Shown here: positions 8,500 to 19,076 of the stretch, piece by piece
How the letters are laid out: each line of letters starts with the position of its first letter
Position numbering within the stretch: position 1 is the first letter of the stretch
Source of the DNA: Massilia sp. PDC64
GTDB taxonomy: Bacteria; Pseudomonadota; Gammaproteobacteria; Burkholderiales; Burkholderiaceae_D
NCBI RefSeq assembly: GCF_900101265.1
Contig: NZ_FMZS01000005.1
Location: forward strand, 310,001 to 374,000
DNA length: 64,000 nt
Direction: 5' to 3'
Translations under genes and position numbers: made by a program
Notes under the pieces: generated by a model
Databases searched by the model: none
The model's input: the letters and a program-made list of their open reading frames with translations, nothing else
What the model was told of the DNA's origin: nothing

Positions 8500-9263
8500 C
8501 CAAGCGGCCGGAGGAAATCGCGCTGATGGCGGCGGCCGGCAAGCTGCTGGCGGATGTGTTCGCGCAGCTGGACCAGCTGGATCTCGTCGGCATGTCGACG
8601 ATGCAGGTGAACGACCTCGTCGACGACTTCATCGTGAACACGCTCGGTGCGCGCCCGGCCAGCAAGGGCCAGTACGGCTATGCGTTCGCGCTGAACGCGT
8701 CACGCAACGACGTCGTGTGCCACGGCGTGCCGTCGCCGGCGGAGATCCTGCAGAGCGGCGACATCGTCAACTTCGACATCACGCTGGAAAAGAACGGCTA
8801 CATCGCCGACTCCAGCAAGACTTACCTCGTCGGCGACGTGGCGGCGCCGGCGCAGAAGCTCGTGCAGGTGACGTACGAAGCGATGTGGAAGGGCATCCGC
8901 GCCGTGCGCCCGGGCGCGCGGCTGGGCGACGTGGGGCATGCCATCGAACGGCATGCCCGCCGCCACGGCTATGCGGTCGTGCGCGAATACTGCGGGCACG
9001 GGATCGGGCGCGAGATGCACGAGCCGCCGCAGGTGCTGCACTGGGGCCGCCCGCGGACGGGCCTCGTGCTGCGCGAAGGGATGGTGTTCACGATCGAGCC
9101 GATGCTCAACGCGGGCCGCCACGCCGTGCGCACGGAGGACGACGGCTGGACCGTGCGTACGTGCGACGGCGCGCTGTCCGCGCAGTTCGAGCATACCGTG
9201 GCCGTGACGCGCAACGGCGTGCGCGTGCTGACCTTGCGGGCCGGGGAAAAGATGCCCGCCTGA
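8496..9263 (+). CDS. map: type I methionine aminopeptidase
   Basis: This protein of 255 residues has all five metal ligands of the pita-bread fold: Asp94 (VNFDIT), Asp105 (IADSS), His168 (CGHGIG), Glu201 (FTIEP) and Glu232 (FEHT). It removes the initiator Met from nascent proteins in the cytoplasm. The start overlaps the ParD-like stop codon by four bases, so expression depends on that gene. It is not next to rpsB, where the housekeeping map usually sits, so it is probably a second, paralogous copy. It ends 12 bases before the convergent chemoreceptor gene. Confidence 0.9.
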   Translation: MTKRPEEIALMAAAGKLLADVFAQLDQLDLVGMSTMQVNDLVDDFIVNTLGARPASKGQYGYAFALNASRNDVVCHGVPSPAEILQSGDIVNFDITLEKNGYIADSSKTYLVGDVAAPAQKLVQVTYEAMWKGIRAVRPGARLGDVGHAIERHARRHGYAVVREYCGHGIGREMHEPPQVLHWGRPRTGLVLREGMVFTIEPMLNAGRHAVRTEDDGWTVRTCDGALSAQFEHTVAVTRNGVRVLTLRAGEKMPA

Positions 9264-9275
9264 CGGGGCCCATGT

Positions 9276-10859
9276 TCACGCGGCCAGCCGGCGCTGGCGG
9301 TTCGGTGCGGCTTCCTCGATCTGGAAGATGTTCACGACCGCGGACAGTTCGACCGCCTGCATGCGCAGCGACTCCGCGGCCGCCGCCGCTTCCTCGACCA
9401 GCGACGCGTTCTGCATCGTCATCTCGTCCAGGTGCGAGATCGCGCTGTCCACGCGGCCGATGTCGGCCTGCTGCGACTTCGTCGCGCCGCTGATGCGGTC
9501 CATGATCTCGGTGACGCGCTGGACGCCGTCCACCACCTTGCGGATGGTCTCGCCCGCATGGCCCACGAGCGACGTGCCCGCGCCGACCTTCGCCACCGAA
9601 TCCTCGATCAGCGCCTTGATCTCTTTTGCCGCCGCAGCCGAGCGGTGCGCGAGGTTGCGCACTTCGCCCGCGACGACGGCGAAGCCGCGTCCCTGTTCGC
9701 CGGCGCGCGCCGCTTCCACCGCCGCGTTCAGGGCCAGGATGTTCGTCTGGAAGGCGATGCCGTCGATGACGGAAATGATGTCGACGATCTTGCGCGACGA
9801 TTCGTCGATCAGGTGCATCGTGGCGACGACCTGGTCGACCGCCGCGCCGCCTTCGACCGACACCGTCGATGCCGTGGTGGCCAGCGTGCTTGCCTGGCGC
9901 GCGTAGTCCGCGTTCTGGTGGACGGAGGCGACCAACTGCGCCATCGCGCCCGTGACCTGCTGGAGCGTCGCCGCCTGCGTCTCCGTGCGGCTGGACAGGT
10001 CGTTGTTCCCGCTCGCGATCTGGGACGAGGCCGACGCGATCGTCTCCGTGCCGGCCCTGACTTTCGCGACGATGTCCGACAGGCCGTGGCGCATCGCGTT
10101 CATCGCGTGGATCATGCTCGACGGCCCGGCGCGCGAGACGTCCACGTGGCACGTCAACTGGCCGTTCGCGATGGCTTGCGCCACCTCCGTGGCCTGCGCG
10201 GGCTCGCCGCCCAGCTGGCCGATCAGGCTGCGCACGATCACGACGCCGATGGCGGCGCACAGCACGGTCGCCACGATGCTGAGCGCGGTGATCCAGTAAC
10301 GCGCGCCTTTCGCCTCGTCGCTCGCCGCGGCGCTCATGGCCATGTTGTCATGCTGGATGCGCTTGAGCAGCATGTCCATGTCCGCGACGATCTGGCGGCG
10401 CAGCGGGCTGCATTCCTGCACGAGAAACTGGCCGTAACCGTCCATGTTGCCGGCGGTGCGGTAGGCGCGCGGCCGTTCCAGTTCGGTCGCCATCTTCAGC
10501 ATGCCCGCCTTGACCTTCGCATATTGTGGGTCGTTGCCCAGCACCCCATCCAGCTTGCCGAGCGCCGCCAGGTAGTCGGCCTTGAACGTGTCGACGAGGG
10601 CCAGTTCGCGCGCGGCCGCGGCATCGTCCTTGAACACGAAGGCATTGCGCGCTGCGATGCCGGTCTGGGCGAGTGCCTCGCGCGCCGCGTACAACGGTTC
10701 GAGTGCGCTGTTGCGCACGGCGTTCGCCTTTTGCAGCGCACCGTCGATGCTGTTGACCCGGGTGACGGAGAGAACGGACACGATCAGCGTGACCGACAGG
10801 ATGAGGGCGAATGCGACGTACAACTGGGTTGCAATCCCGATGCGTTTGAGGAAATTCAT
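9276..10859 (-). CDS. methyl-accepting chemotaxis protein
   Basis: This is a 527-residue chemoreceptor. It has an N-terminal membrane helix (about 11-32), a periplasmic four-helix-bundle-type sensor (about 33-185), a second membrane helix (about 190-212), a HAMP region, and a long cytoplasmic coiled coil. The highly conserved hairpin tip is [23 protein letters not shown]. It would signal to CheA/CheW at the cell pole. The C-terminus ends NRQRRLAA without a CheR-tethering pentapeptide, so it probably relies on other receptors for methylation assistance. No che genes are nearby. The ligand is unknown. Confidence 0.93.
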   Translation of the reverse strand: MNFLKRIGIATQLYVAFALILSVTLIVSVLSVTRVNSIDGALQKANAVRNSALEPLYAAREALAQTGIAARNAFVFKDDAAAARELALVDTFKADYLAALGKLDGVLGNDPQYAKVKAGMLKMATELERPRAYRTAGNMDGYGQFLVQECSPLRRQIVADMDMLLKRIQHDNMAMSAAASDEAKGARYWITALSIVATVLCAAIGVVIVRSLIGQLGGEPAQATEVAQAIANGQLTCHVDVSRAGPSSMIHAMNAMRHGLSDIVAKVRAGTETIASASSQIASGNNDLSSRTETQAATLQQVTGAMAQLVASVHQNADYARQASTLATTASTVSVEGGAAVDQVVATMHLIDESSRKIVDIISVIDGIAFQTNILALNAAVEAARAGEQGRGFAVVAGEVRNLAHRSAAAAKEIKALIEDSVAKVGAGTSLVGHAGETIRKVVDGVQRVTEIMDRISGATKSQQADIGRVDSAISHLDEMTMQNASLVEEAAAAAESLRMQAVELSAVVNIFQIEEAAPNRQRRLAA

Positions 10860-11077
10860 GATGTCTCCAGGCGTGTGTCGTCGACGAGGTGCCGTGCCCT
10901 CAGTTTAATCACATTTACTGTCTAATATTTTCCCGATGGAACTAAAAATCACGAATTATCACTTTTTGTTGTATTGACGAAACTGGGGGGCGAGTGCGGA
11001 TAAGATACGAGTCGAGTTGAATTGTGGAATTTGGTGTTTCTCGATGTTACTATTCGGGATTGATTCCTGGAGACAAC

Positions 11078-13123
11078 ATGTTTGCGCACCGGTTCCTGTT
11101 GGGCCTGCTGTTCCTGTGCCGGGCGGCCCTGGCCCATGCCGGCGATCCGCACGCCGACTTCGAGCGCGACCTTGCCGTCGTGCGCGAAGTGGCGTACGTC
11201 ACGCCGAAGGCCGCGCTGCGCCGGCTGGACGAACTGAAAGCGGGCCGCGACGGGCGCGAACTGGGCGAGGTGCTCGTCGTCGCGAGTCGCGCGCACTGGT
11301 GGCTGCGCGACAAGGACCGGGCACTCGACACCGCGCTCCAGGCGGAACGGATCGGGCGCGAAACGCACGACGACGTGCTGCTGGCCAGGGCGATGCTGAG
11401 CCATGCGTATGCGCTCTCGAAATTCGTGCACGACCAGCAGGCGGCGCGCCGCCTCATCGACAGCGCCGCGCGGCTCGCGGACAGCACGCAGGACACCCAT
11501 CTGCAGACCCAGGCCCTCGTCACGCGCGGCCTGCTGGCGGAGGAAGACGGCTACACCGCGGACAGCCTGGAATTCGTCACGCGCGCCGAGGCGGTAGCAA
11601 GGTCCGGCAACGACCCGGACGCGCTGGCGATGGCCCTGCGCGAGCGCGCGCGCCTGCTGGCCGGCGTCGGCAGCTACAAGGAAGCGCTGGCGCTCGCCGA
11701 CGAGATGATCCGCCTGGCCCGCGCGCGCGGGATCCCGGCCCAGCTGGCGTACGCGCGGCTGGCCGAATACGCGACGGCCGCGCGGGCCGGCCAGCCCCGG
11801 CGCGCGGAGACCGCGCTGCAGACCGCGGTGGACCTGCTCGACAAACTCGACGCGAAGGAACGGCTCCCGGTGCCGCTCGCGCATCTCGCGGCGATGTACG
11901 TCCAGGCGCGCCGCTATGGCGAGGCCGAACGGGCCGCCCGCAAGGCGCTGCGCATCGCGCGCGAGGTCGGCGACGACGACGCGATCCGGCTCGCGTCCTT
12001 CCAGGTCGGGATCATCGACATCTGCTTCCGCAACATCGCTGCCGGCCGCGCCACGGTCGACAAGGCGCTCGCGGGCCTGGCGAGCGACGACCAGTACGTG
12101 CCCATGCTCCTGCAGTACGGTCACGCGCTGAACCAGGTGGGCGAGGGCGACGTCGCGATGACCGTGTACGAAAAGGCGGGCGCCGTGTCGCTGGCCGCGT
12201 GGCGCAAGGAAAAGCAGCTGGCCTACGAAACGTTGCAGCGCGCGGTCGCCGACCAGAAGAAGCAGAACGACCTGGCCGCGCTGCACCACGACAGCATCCT
12301 CAAGGCCGCGGAGCTGCAGAACGTGCGACGCCTGCGCAGCCTGTGGGCGCTGGTCGCCGCGATCACGCTCGCCGCCGTCGTCGTCATCGCGCTGCTGTAC
12401 CGACGCGTCGCGAAGGCGAACAAATCGCTGCAGCAAAAGAACGAGCAGCTGTTCCTGCAAAGCACCCGCGATTCGCTGACGGGGCTCTTCAACCGGCATT
12501 ATTTCTACGAACAGGTCGTGCCGCATCACCACCGCAAGGCGGGCCCCGCGTCCGAACGGCGCGCCGGCGCGGAAGGGCGCACGGGCGGCGTGTTCCTGCT
12601 GATGGACGTCGACCGCTTCAAGTCCATCAACGACACCCTGGGCCACGGCGCAGGGGACGTCGTGCTGAAGAACGTGGCCGCGCGCCTGGGCGCCACCTTG
12701 CGCGAACAGGATGTGCTGGTGCGCTGGGGCGGCGAGGAATTCCTCGCCTACCTGCCCGGCATCGGCACGGACGAAGCCCGCCAGGTGTGCGCGCGCGTGC
12801 TCGCGGCCGTGGGCGGCACGCCGATCGCACTCGACGACCGCGCGCTCACGGTCACCATCTCCATCGGTTTCTGCCCGAAGTCCCTGAAGCCGGGCGACGT
12901 CGATCCGGACTGGGAACAGCTGGTCCACCTCGCCGACCTGTGCCTGTACGCGGCCAAGACGGGCGGGCGTAACCAGGCGGTGGGCATTGCGGACGCGGGC
13001 GGCCTCACGCCGGGCACGATCGCCGCGGCGGACGCGGACCTGCACAATGCGGCGGCCGAGGGACGCCTCGCGCTGCTGAACGCACGGGGACCGGTCGCGC
13101 CGCCAGCCCGCGCGGCCGCCTGA
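11078..13123 (+). CDS. TPR-containing membrane diguanylate cyclase
   Basis: This encodes 681 residues: a signal peptide (about 1-22), a long periplasmic region of TPR-like helices (about 30-415), a membrane helix (LWALVAAITLAAVVVIALLY), a short coiled coil, and a C-terminal GGDEF domain. The active-site loop reads GGEEF. RxxD (REQD), five residues upstream, is the inhibitory c-di-GMP site, so the enzyme should be active and product-inhibited. The start at 11078 has GGAG upstream and begins a signal peptide; a start 18 codons earlier has neither. It would make c-di-GMP from two GTP in response to a periplasmic cue sensed by the TPR region. Confidence 0.9.
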   Translation: MFAHRFLLGLLFLCRAALAHAGDPHADFERDLAVVREVAYVTPKAALRRLDELKAGRDGRELGEVLVVASRAHWWLRDKDRALDTALQAERIGRETHDDVLLARAMLSHAYALSKFVHDQQAARRLIDSAARLADSTQDTHLQTQALVTRGLLAEEDGYTADSLEFVTRAEAVARSGNDPDALAMALRERARLLAGVGSYKEALALADEMIRLARARGIPAQLAYARLAEYATAARAGQPRRAETALQTAVDLLDKLDAKERLPVPLAHLAAMYVQARRYGEAERAARKALRIAREVGDDDAIRLASFQVGIIDICFRNIAAGRATVDKALAGLASDDQYVPMLLQYGHALNQVGEGDVAMTVYEKAGAVSLAAWRKEKQLAYETLQRAVADQKKQNDLAALHHDSILKAAELQNVRRLRSLWALVAAITLAAVVVIALLYRRVAKANKSLQQKNEQLFLQSTRDSLTGLFNRHYFYEQVVPHHHRKAGPASERRAGAEGRTGGVFLLMDVDRFKSINDTLGHGAGDVVLKNVAARLGATLREQDVLVRWGGEEFLAYLPGIGTDEARQVCARVLAAVGGTPIALDDRALTVTISIGFCPKSLKPGDVDPDWEQLVHLADLCLYAAKTGGRNQAVGIADAGGLTPGTIAAADADLHNAAAEGRLALLNARGPVAPPARAAA

Positions 13124-13132
13124 CGGCCCGCG

Positions 13133-14038
13133 TCAGGACTCCCAGTAACCGGGCGTGTTATAGACCGCCTTCAGGTGGTCGATGAAATGCCGGATCTTCG
13201 CCGGCAAATAGCGCTGCTGCGGGAACACGGCCTGGATCGGGTAGTTCCCGACCGCGTACTCGTCCAGCACCGTCACCAGTTCGCCCCGTTTCAGCTCGGC
13301 CTGGATCTCCCACGTGGAGCGCCAGCCGATCCCGAGTCCCTGTTTCACCCAGGCGAACAGCAGCTCGCCGTCGTTGCACGCGAGGTCGCCGTCCACGCGC
13401 ACGGCGAACAGCTTGCCGTCGCGCTGGAACGTCCAGCCGCGCTGCTGGCCGCCCTGCAGGTTGAAGGCGAGGCAGTTGTGGCGCGCGAGGTCTTCCGGCG
13501 TGCGCGGCACGCCGTTGCGCTCGAAATAGTCGGGCGTGCCGCACACGACGCGCCGGTTCGGGAACAGCGGAATCGCCACGTAGTTCGGGTCCGTCACTTC
13601 GCCGATGCGGATCGACATGTCGTAGCCTTCGCGCACGAGGTCCACGACGCTGTCCGTGAAGTTGAACGACATCTTGAGTTCCGTGTGGATGGCGCGGAAG
13701 GCCGGCGCGTGCGGCGCCACGTGCTTGCGGCCGAACGCCGCCGGCGCCGACACCACCAGGTGGCCGCGCACCATGCTGCGGCCCGCGCTGATGCTGTTTT
13801 CCGTGATGTCGAAATCGCGCAGCAGCTGGCGGCACGGTTCGATGAACTGTTCGCCCAGCGCGGTGAGCGTCAGGCCACGTGTCGAGCGGTGCATCAGGCG
13901 CACGCCGAGGCGTTGTTCGAGGGCGTCCAGGCGCCGGCCCATGACGACGGGCGTCACGCCTTCCGCCAGCGCGGCGCCGGCGAAACTGCCTTTCTCGGTG
14001 ATGAGTACGAAACTGCGTATTTCCGTGTAGCGGTCCAT
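13133..14038 (-). CDS. LysR-family regulator, probable regulator of the gcl operon
   Basis: This 301-residue LysR protein has an N-terminal helix-turn-helix (GSFAGAALAEGVTPVVMGRRLDALE) and an effector domain of the large CrgA-like branch (RGHLVVSAPAAFGRKHVAPH). It diverges from gcl with 124 bases between the two starts. A 13-base palindrome, ATACTTAAAGTAT, lies 18 bases upstream of its own ATG and fits the T-N11-A LysR box. Control of gcl and neighbours by glyoxylate or a related metabolite is inference from this arrangement. Confidence 0.88.
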   Translation of the reverse strand: MDRYTEIRSFVLITEKGSFAGAALAEGVTPVVMGRRLDALEQRLGVRLMHRSTRGLTLTALGEQFIEPCRQLLRDFDITENSISAGRSMVRGHLVVSAPAAFGRKHVAPHAPAFRAIHTELKMSFNFTDSVVDLVREGYDMSIRIGEVTDPNYVAIPLFPNRRVVCGTPDYFERNGVPRTPEDLARHNCLAFNLQGGQQRGWTFQRDGKLFAVRVDGDLACNDGELLFAWVKQGLGIGWRSTWEIQAELKRGELVTVLDEYAVGNYPIQAVFPQQRYLPAKIRHFIDHLKAVYNTPGYWES

Positions 14039-14055
14039 GCCTTTTTATCCATTCA

Positions 14056-14068
14056 ATACTTAAAGTAT
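14056..14068. promoter_or_regulatory. LysR-type palindrome between the regulator and gcl
   Basis: ATACTT-A-AAGTAT is a perfect 13-base palindrome containing the T-N11-A pattern. It sits in the shared divergent promoter region. This is the likely primary binding site for the LysR protein encoded at 13133-14038. Confidence 0.5.
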
Positions 14069-14162
14069 CGACAGAGCCGATAATAGCAGCAATTCATCTT
14101 GCCGGGGGTTATGGCTATGCTGGGTCATCAGTCCAAGACTAACCATAGCAACGGAGGAGAAC

Positions 14163-15932
<1,770 letters not shown>

Positions 15933-15949
15933 AAGGTAAGGAGAAAGAC

Positions 15950-16729
15950 ATGCCAAGATTTGCTGCCAACCTGACGATGCTGTTCAACGAACTGCCGTTC
16001 CTCGACCGCTTCGAAGCGGCCCGTGACGCGGGGTTCAAGGGCGTCGAATACCTGTTCCCGTACGGGTTCGAAAAGGAAGCGCTGGCGGAACGCCTGCAGG
16101 AATTCGGCCTCACGCAGGTCCTGCACAACCTGCCGGCCGGCGACTGGGAAAAAGGTGAACGCGGCATCGCCGTGCTGCCGGGCCGCGAGGCCGAGTTCCG
16201 CGAAGGCGTCGCCCGCGCCATCGACTATGCGAAAGCGCTGAACTGCCGCCAGCTGAACTGCCTCGTCGGCATCGCGCCGGCCGGCGTCGACGAAGGCACC
16301 GTGCGCCGTACCCTCGTGGAAAACCTGCGCTACGCGGCGACGCAGCTCAAGCAGGCCGGCATCCGCCTGCTGATCGAGCCGATCAACACGTACGACATCC
16401 CGGGCTTTTATCTCAACACGACGGCGCAGGCGCTGGACCTGATCGAGTCGGTGGGCGCGGACAACCTGTTCGTCCAGTACGACGTCTACCACGCCCAGCG
16501 CACGGAAGGCGAACTGGCGAAGACGGTCGAGAAGCACCTGGCCCGCATCGCGCACATCCAGGTCGCGGACAACCCGGGCCGCAACGAGCCGGGCACGGGC
16601 GAGATCAATTATCCGTTCCTGTTCAAACACCTCGACCGCATCGGCTACGACGGCTGGATCGGCTGCGAGTACAAGCCGGCCGCGGACACCCGCGCGGGCC
16701 TGGACTGGATCGCCAAACTGGCTGGTTAA
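15950..16729 (+). CDS. hyi: hydroxypyruvate isomerase
   Basis: This is a 259-residue TIM-barrel protein of the xylose-isomerase-like superfamily (MPRFAANLTMLFNELPFLDRF). Metal and substrate residues occur in LLIEPINTYDIPGF, QYDVYHAQ and IGCEYKP. It interconverts hydroxypyruvate and tartronate semialdehyde. The start at 15950 follows AAGGAG, 17 bases after the gcl stop, which indicates one transcript. Its length matches E. coli Hyi. Confidence 0.96.
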   Translation: MPRFAANLTMLFNELPFLDRFEAARDAGFKGVEYLFPYGFEKEALAERLQEFGLTQVLHNLPAGDWEKGERGIAVLPGREAEFREGVARAIDYAKALNCRQLNCLVGIAPAGVDEGTVRRTLVENLRYAATQLKQAGIRLLIEPINTYDIPGFYLNTTAQALDLIESVGADNLFVQYDVYHAQRTEGELAKTVEKHLARIAHIQVADNPGRNEPGTGEINYPFLFKHLDRIGYDGWIGCEYKPAADTRAGLDWIAKLAG

Positions 16730-16753
16730 TCAATACACGCAAGGAGACACATC

Positions 16754-17647
16754 ATGGCAAACATCGGATTCATCGGCCTGGGCATCATGGGTGCCCCGAT
16801 GGCGGGACACCTCATCAACGACGGCCACACGCTGTTCACGAACACCGTCGGCCCGACCCCGTCGGCCCTCGTCGAAGCGGGCGCCCGCGTGTGCCTGAAC
16901 GGCGCGGAAGTGGCGTCGCAGGCGGACATCATCTTCATCATGGTCCCGGACACCCCGCAGGTGGACGAGGTCCTGTTCGGCAAGGACGGCGTCGCCTCGG
17001 CTCTTTCCGCCGGCAAGATCGTCGTCGACATGAGCTCGATCTCCCCGGTCGCCACGAAGGATTTCGCCAAGCGGATCAATGCGCTGGGCTGCGAATACCT
17101 GGATGCGCCGGTGTCCGGCGGCGAAGTGGGCGCCAAGGCCGCGAGCCTGACCATCATGGTCGGCGGCAGCGAGGCGGCGTTCGCGAAGGTCAAGCCGCTG
17201 TTCGAAAAGATGGGCAAGAACATCACGCTCGTCGGCGGTAACGGCGACGGCCAGATCACCAAGGTCGCCAACCAGATCATCGTGGCGCTGACGATCGAAG
17301 CCGTGGGCGAAGCGCTGCTGCTGGCCGCCAAGGCCGGCGCGGACCCGGCCCGCGTCCGCGAGGCGCTGATGGGCGGCTTTGCCAACTCGCGCATCCTCGA
17401 AGTGCATGGCGAACGCATGGTCAAGCGCACGTTCGCGCCGGGCTTCCGCATCGACCTGCACCGCAAGGACCTGAACCTGGCGCTGACCACGGGCCGCCAG
17501 CTGGGCGTCGCCCTGCCGAACACCGCCACTGCGCAGGAACTGTTCAACACCTGTGCTGCGCACGAAGGCGGCAGCTGGGACCATTCCGCGATGGTGCGCG
17601 CGCTGGAGATCATGTCGAACTTCGAGATCGGCCAGAAGCAGCAGTAA
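16754..17647 (+). CDS. glxR: tartronate semialdehyde reductase
   Basis: This 297-residue member of the beta-hydroxyacid dehydrogenase family has a Rossmann motif GLGIMGAPMAGHL at the N-terminus, the substrate signature DAPVSGGEVGA, and the catalytic Lys region TKVANQI. It reduces tartronate semialdehyde to D-glycerate with NAD(P)H. It sits 24 bases after hyi behind AAGGAG. Its stop codon shares a base with a possible upstream start of ttuD, so the operon is tight. Confidence 0.96.
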   Translation: MANIGFIGLGIMGAPMAGHLINDGHTLFTNTVGPTPSALVEAGARVCLNGAEVASQADIIFIMVPDTPQVDEVLFGKDGVASALSAGKIVVDMSSISPVATKDFAKRINALGCEYLDAPVSGGEVGAKAASLTIMVGGSEAAFAKVKPLFEKMGKNITLVGGNGDGQITKVANQIIVALTIEAVGEALLLAAKAGADPARVREALMGGFANSRILEVHGERMVKRTFAPGFRIDLHRKDLNLALTTGRQLGVALPNTATAQELFNTCAAHEGGSWDHSAMVRALEIMSNFEIGQKQQ

Positions 17648-17673
17648 TGACGGTGACCGGACAGGAGACTTTG

Positions 17674-18939
17674 ATGACCACGATGACCCCACGCGAACTG
17701 CTGGCCAGCATGTTCACCGCCGCCGTCGACGCGGCCCAGCCCGCGCTCTGCATTCCGCGCAACCTGCCGGCGCCGCCGAAAGGCCGCACGGTGGTGATCG
17801 GCGCCGGCAAGGCGTCCGCCGCGATGGCGCAGGCGCTGGAACGCAGCTGGCCAGGGCCGCTGTCGGGCCTCGTCGTCACGCGCTACGGTTATGCCGTGCC
17901 GTGCGAACGCATCGAGATCGTCGAAGCCGCCCATCCGGTCCCGGACGCCGCCGGCCGCGAAGCCGCCCAACGCATGCTGCGTACGGTACGCGGCCTGTCG
18001 GCGGACGACCTCGTGATCTGCCTGATCTCCGGCGGCGGCTCGGCGCTGCTGCCGCTGCCGGGCGAGGGCGTCACGCTGGAAGACAAGCAGGCGATCAACC
18101 GCGCGCTGCTCGCCTCCGGCGCCAGCATCACCGAAATGAACTGCGTGCGCCGCCACCTGTCCGCCATCAAGGGCGGCCGGCTGGCCGCGGCCTGCCACCC
18201 GGCGCGCGTCGTCAACCTCCTGATTTCCGACGTCCCGGGCGACAACCCGATGGACATCGCCTCCGGCCCGACCGTGGCCGACCCGACGACCTGCGCCGAC
18301 GCGCTGGAAGTCGTGCGCCGCTACGGGATCGACCTGCCGGCAGGTGCACGCCGCCTGCTGGAATCCGGTGACGGCGAAACCGTCAAGCCCGGCAACCGGC
18401 GCCTCGAACACGTCGAAACGCATATCGTCGCGTCGCCGCAGATGGCGCTGGAGGCGGCAGCGGACGTCGCACGCAAGGCCGGCGTCACCCCGCTGATCCT
18501 CGGCGACAGCATCGAAGGCGAAGCGCGCGACGTGGCCAAGGTCATGGCCGGCATCGCCCTGCAGGCGCGCCGCCACGGCCAGCCGGTGGCGGGACCGTGC
18601 GTGCTGCTGTCCGGCGGCGAGACGACCGTCACCATCCGCGGCAACGGCCGCGGGGGCCGCAACGTCGAATTCCTGCTGGCGCTTGCCGTCGCGCTGGACG
18701 GCGCACCCGGCATCCACGCGCTGGCCGGGGACACGGACGGCGTCGACGGTGCCGAGGAAATCGCCGGCGCGTTCGTCACGCCGGACACGCTGGCCCGCGG
18801 CTGGGAGCGGGGCCTGCCGCCCCGCGCGAGCCTCGACAACAACGATGCGCACACGTTCTTCCGGACGCTGGGCGATTCCCTCATCACGGGTCCGACCTTG
18901 ACCAACGTGAACGATTTCCGCGCGATTTTCGTGGCTTGA
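17674..18939 (+). CDS. ttuD: glycerate 2-kinase (MOFRL family, TtuD/GckA type)
   Basis: This encodes 421 residues. The N-terminal domain has VVIGAGKASAAMA and ISGGGSALLPLP. The C-terminal MOFRL domain has LSGGETTVTIRGNGRGGRN and AGDTDGVDG. Proteins of this family were once named hydroxypyruvate reductases but are glycerate kinases making 2-phosphoglycerate. I prefer the ATG at 17674, which follows ACAGGAG; an in-frame ATG at 17647 overlaps the glxR stop and has no ribosome site. It is the last gene of the operon before a strong terminator. Order and content match the gcl operon known in Pseudomonas putida. Confidence 0.93.
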   Translation: MTTMTPRELLASMFTAAVDAAQPALCIPRNLPAPPKGRTVVIGAGKASAAMAQALERSWPGPLSGLVVTRYGYAVPCERIEIVEAAHPVPDAAGREAAQRMLRTVRGLSADDLVICLISGGGSALLPLPGEGVTLEDKQAINRALLASGASITEMNCVRRHLSAIKGGRLAAACHPARVVNLLISDVPGDNPMDIASGPTVADPTTCADALEVVRRYGIDLPAGARRLLESGDGETVKPGNRRLEHVETHIVASPQMALEAAADVARKAGVTPLILGDSIEGEARDVAKVMAGIALQARRHGQPVAGPCVLLSGGETTVTIRGNGRGGRNVEFLLALAVALDGAPGIHALAGDTDGVDGAEEIAGAFVTPDTLARGWERGLPPRASLDNNDAHTFFRTLGDSLITGPTLTNVNDFRAIFVA

Positions 18940-18965
18940 GACGACCCGTATAAAGACTTCCCTTT

Positions 18966-19003
18966 AGCGGGTGCGCCGCGGCGGCGGCGTACCCGCTTTT
19001 TTT
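18966..19003 (+). terminator. intrinsic terminator after ttuD
   Basis: A 14-pair stem starts with AGCGGGT and ends with ACCCGCT. It contains one G-U pair, has a 4-base loop, and is followed by seven T residues. It ends the gcl-hyi-glxR-ttuD transcript and separates pyk from it. Confidence 0.9.
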
Positions 19004-19017
19004 ATTCCCACAGTCAG

Positions 19018-19060
19018 TCGGGGTCAGAGCCCACCCGCGAGCATCGGGCTCTGACCCCGA
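19018..19060. repeat. 15-base perfect inverted repeat in the pyk leader
   Basis: TCGGGGTCAGAGCCC (19018-19032) is repeated in inverse at 19046-19060 with a 13-base spacer. It lies 17 bases before the pyk start and has no T run. Similar GGGGTCAGAGCCC palindromes occur, as I recall, between genes of related genomes, so it may be a dispersed repeat rather than a pyk-specific element. It would fold into a stable hairpin in the mRNA leader. Confidence 0.75.
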
Positions 19061-19076
19061 AAATAAAGGATCCACC

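Noticed and set aside
10949-13045. A 698-codon frame opposite the TPR-GGDEF gene
   Set aside because: Its composition is a shadow of the diguanylate cyclase, whose GGEEF and signal peptide are intact.
17647-17673. Upstream start for ttuD overlapping the glxR stop
   Set aside because: There is no ribosome site for it, whereas the ATG at 17674 has AGGAG in good position.
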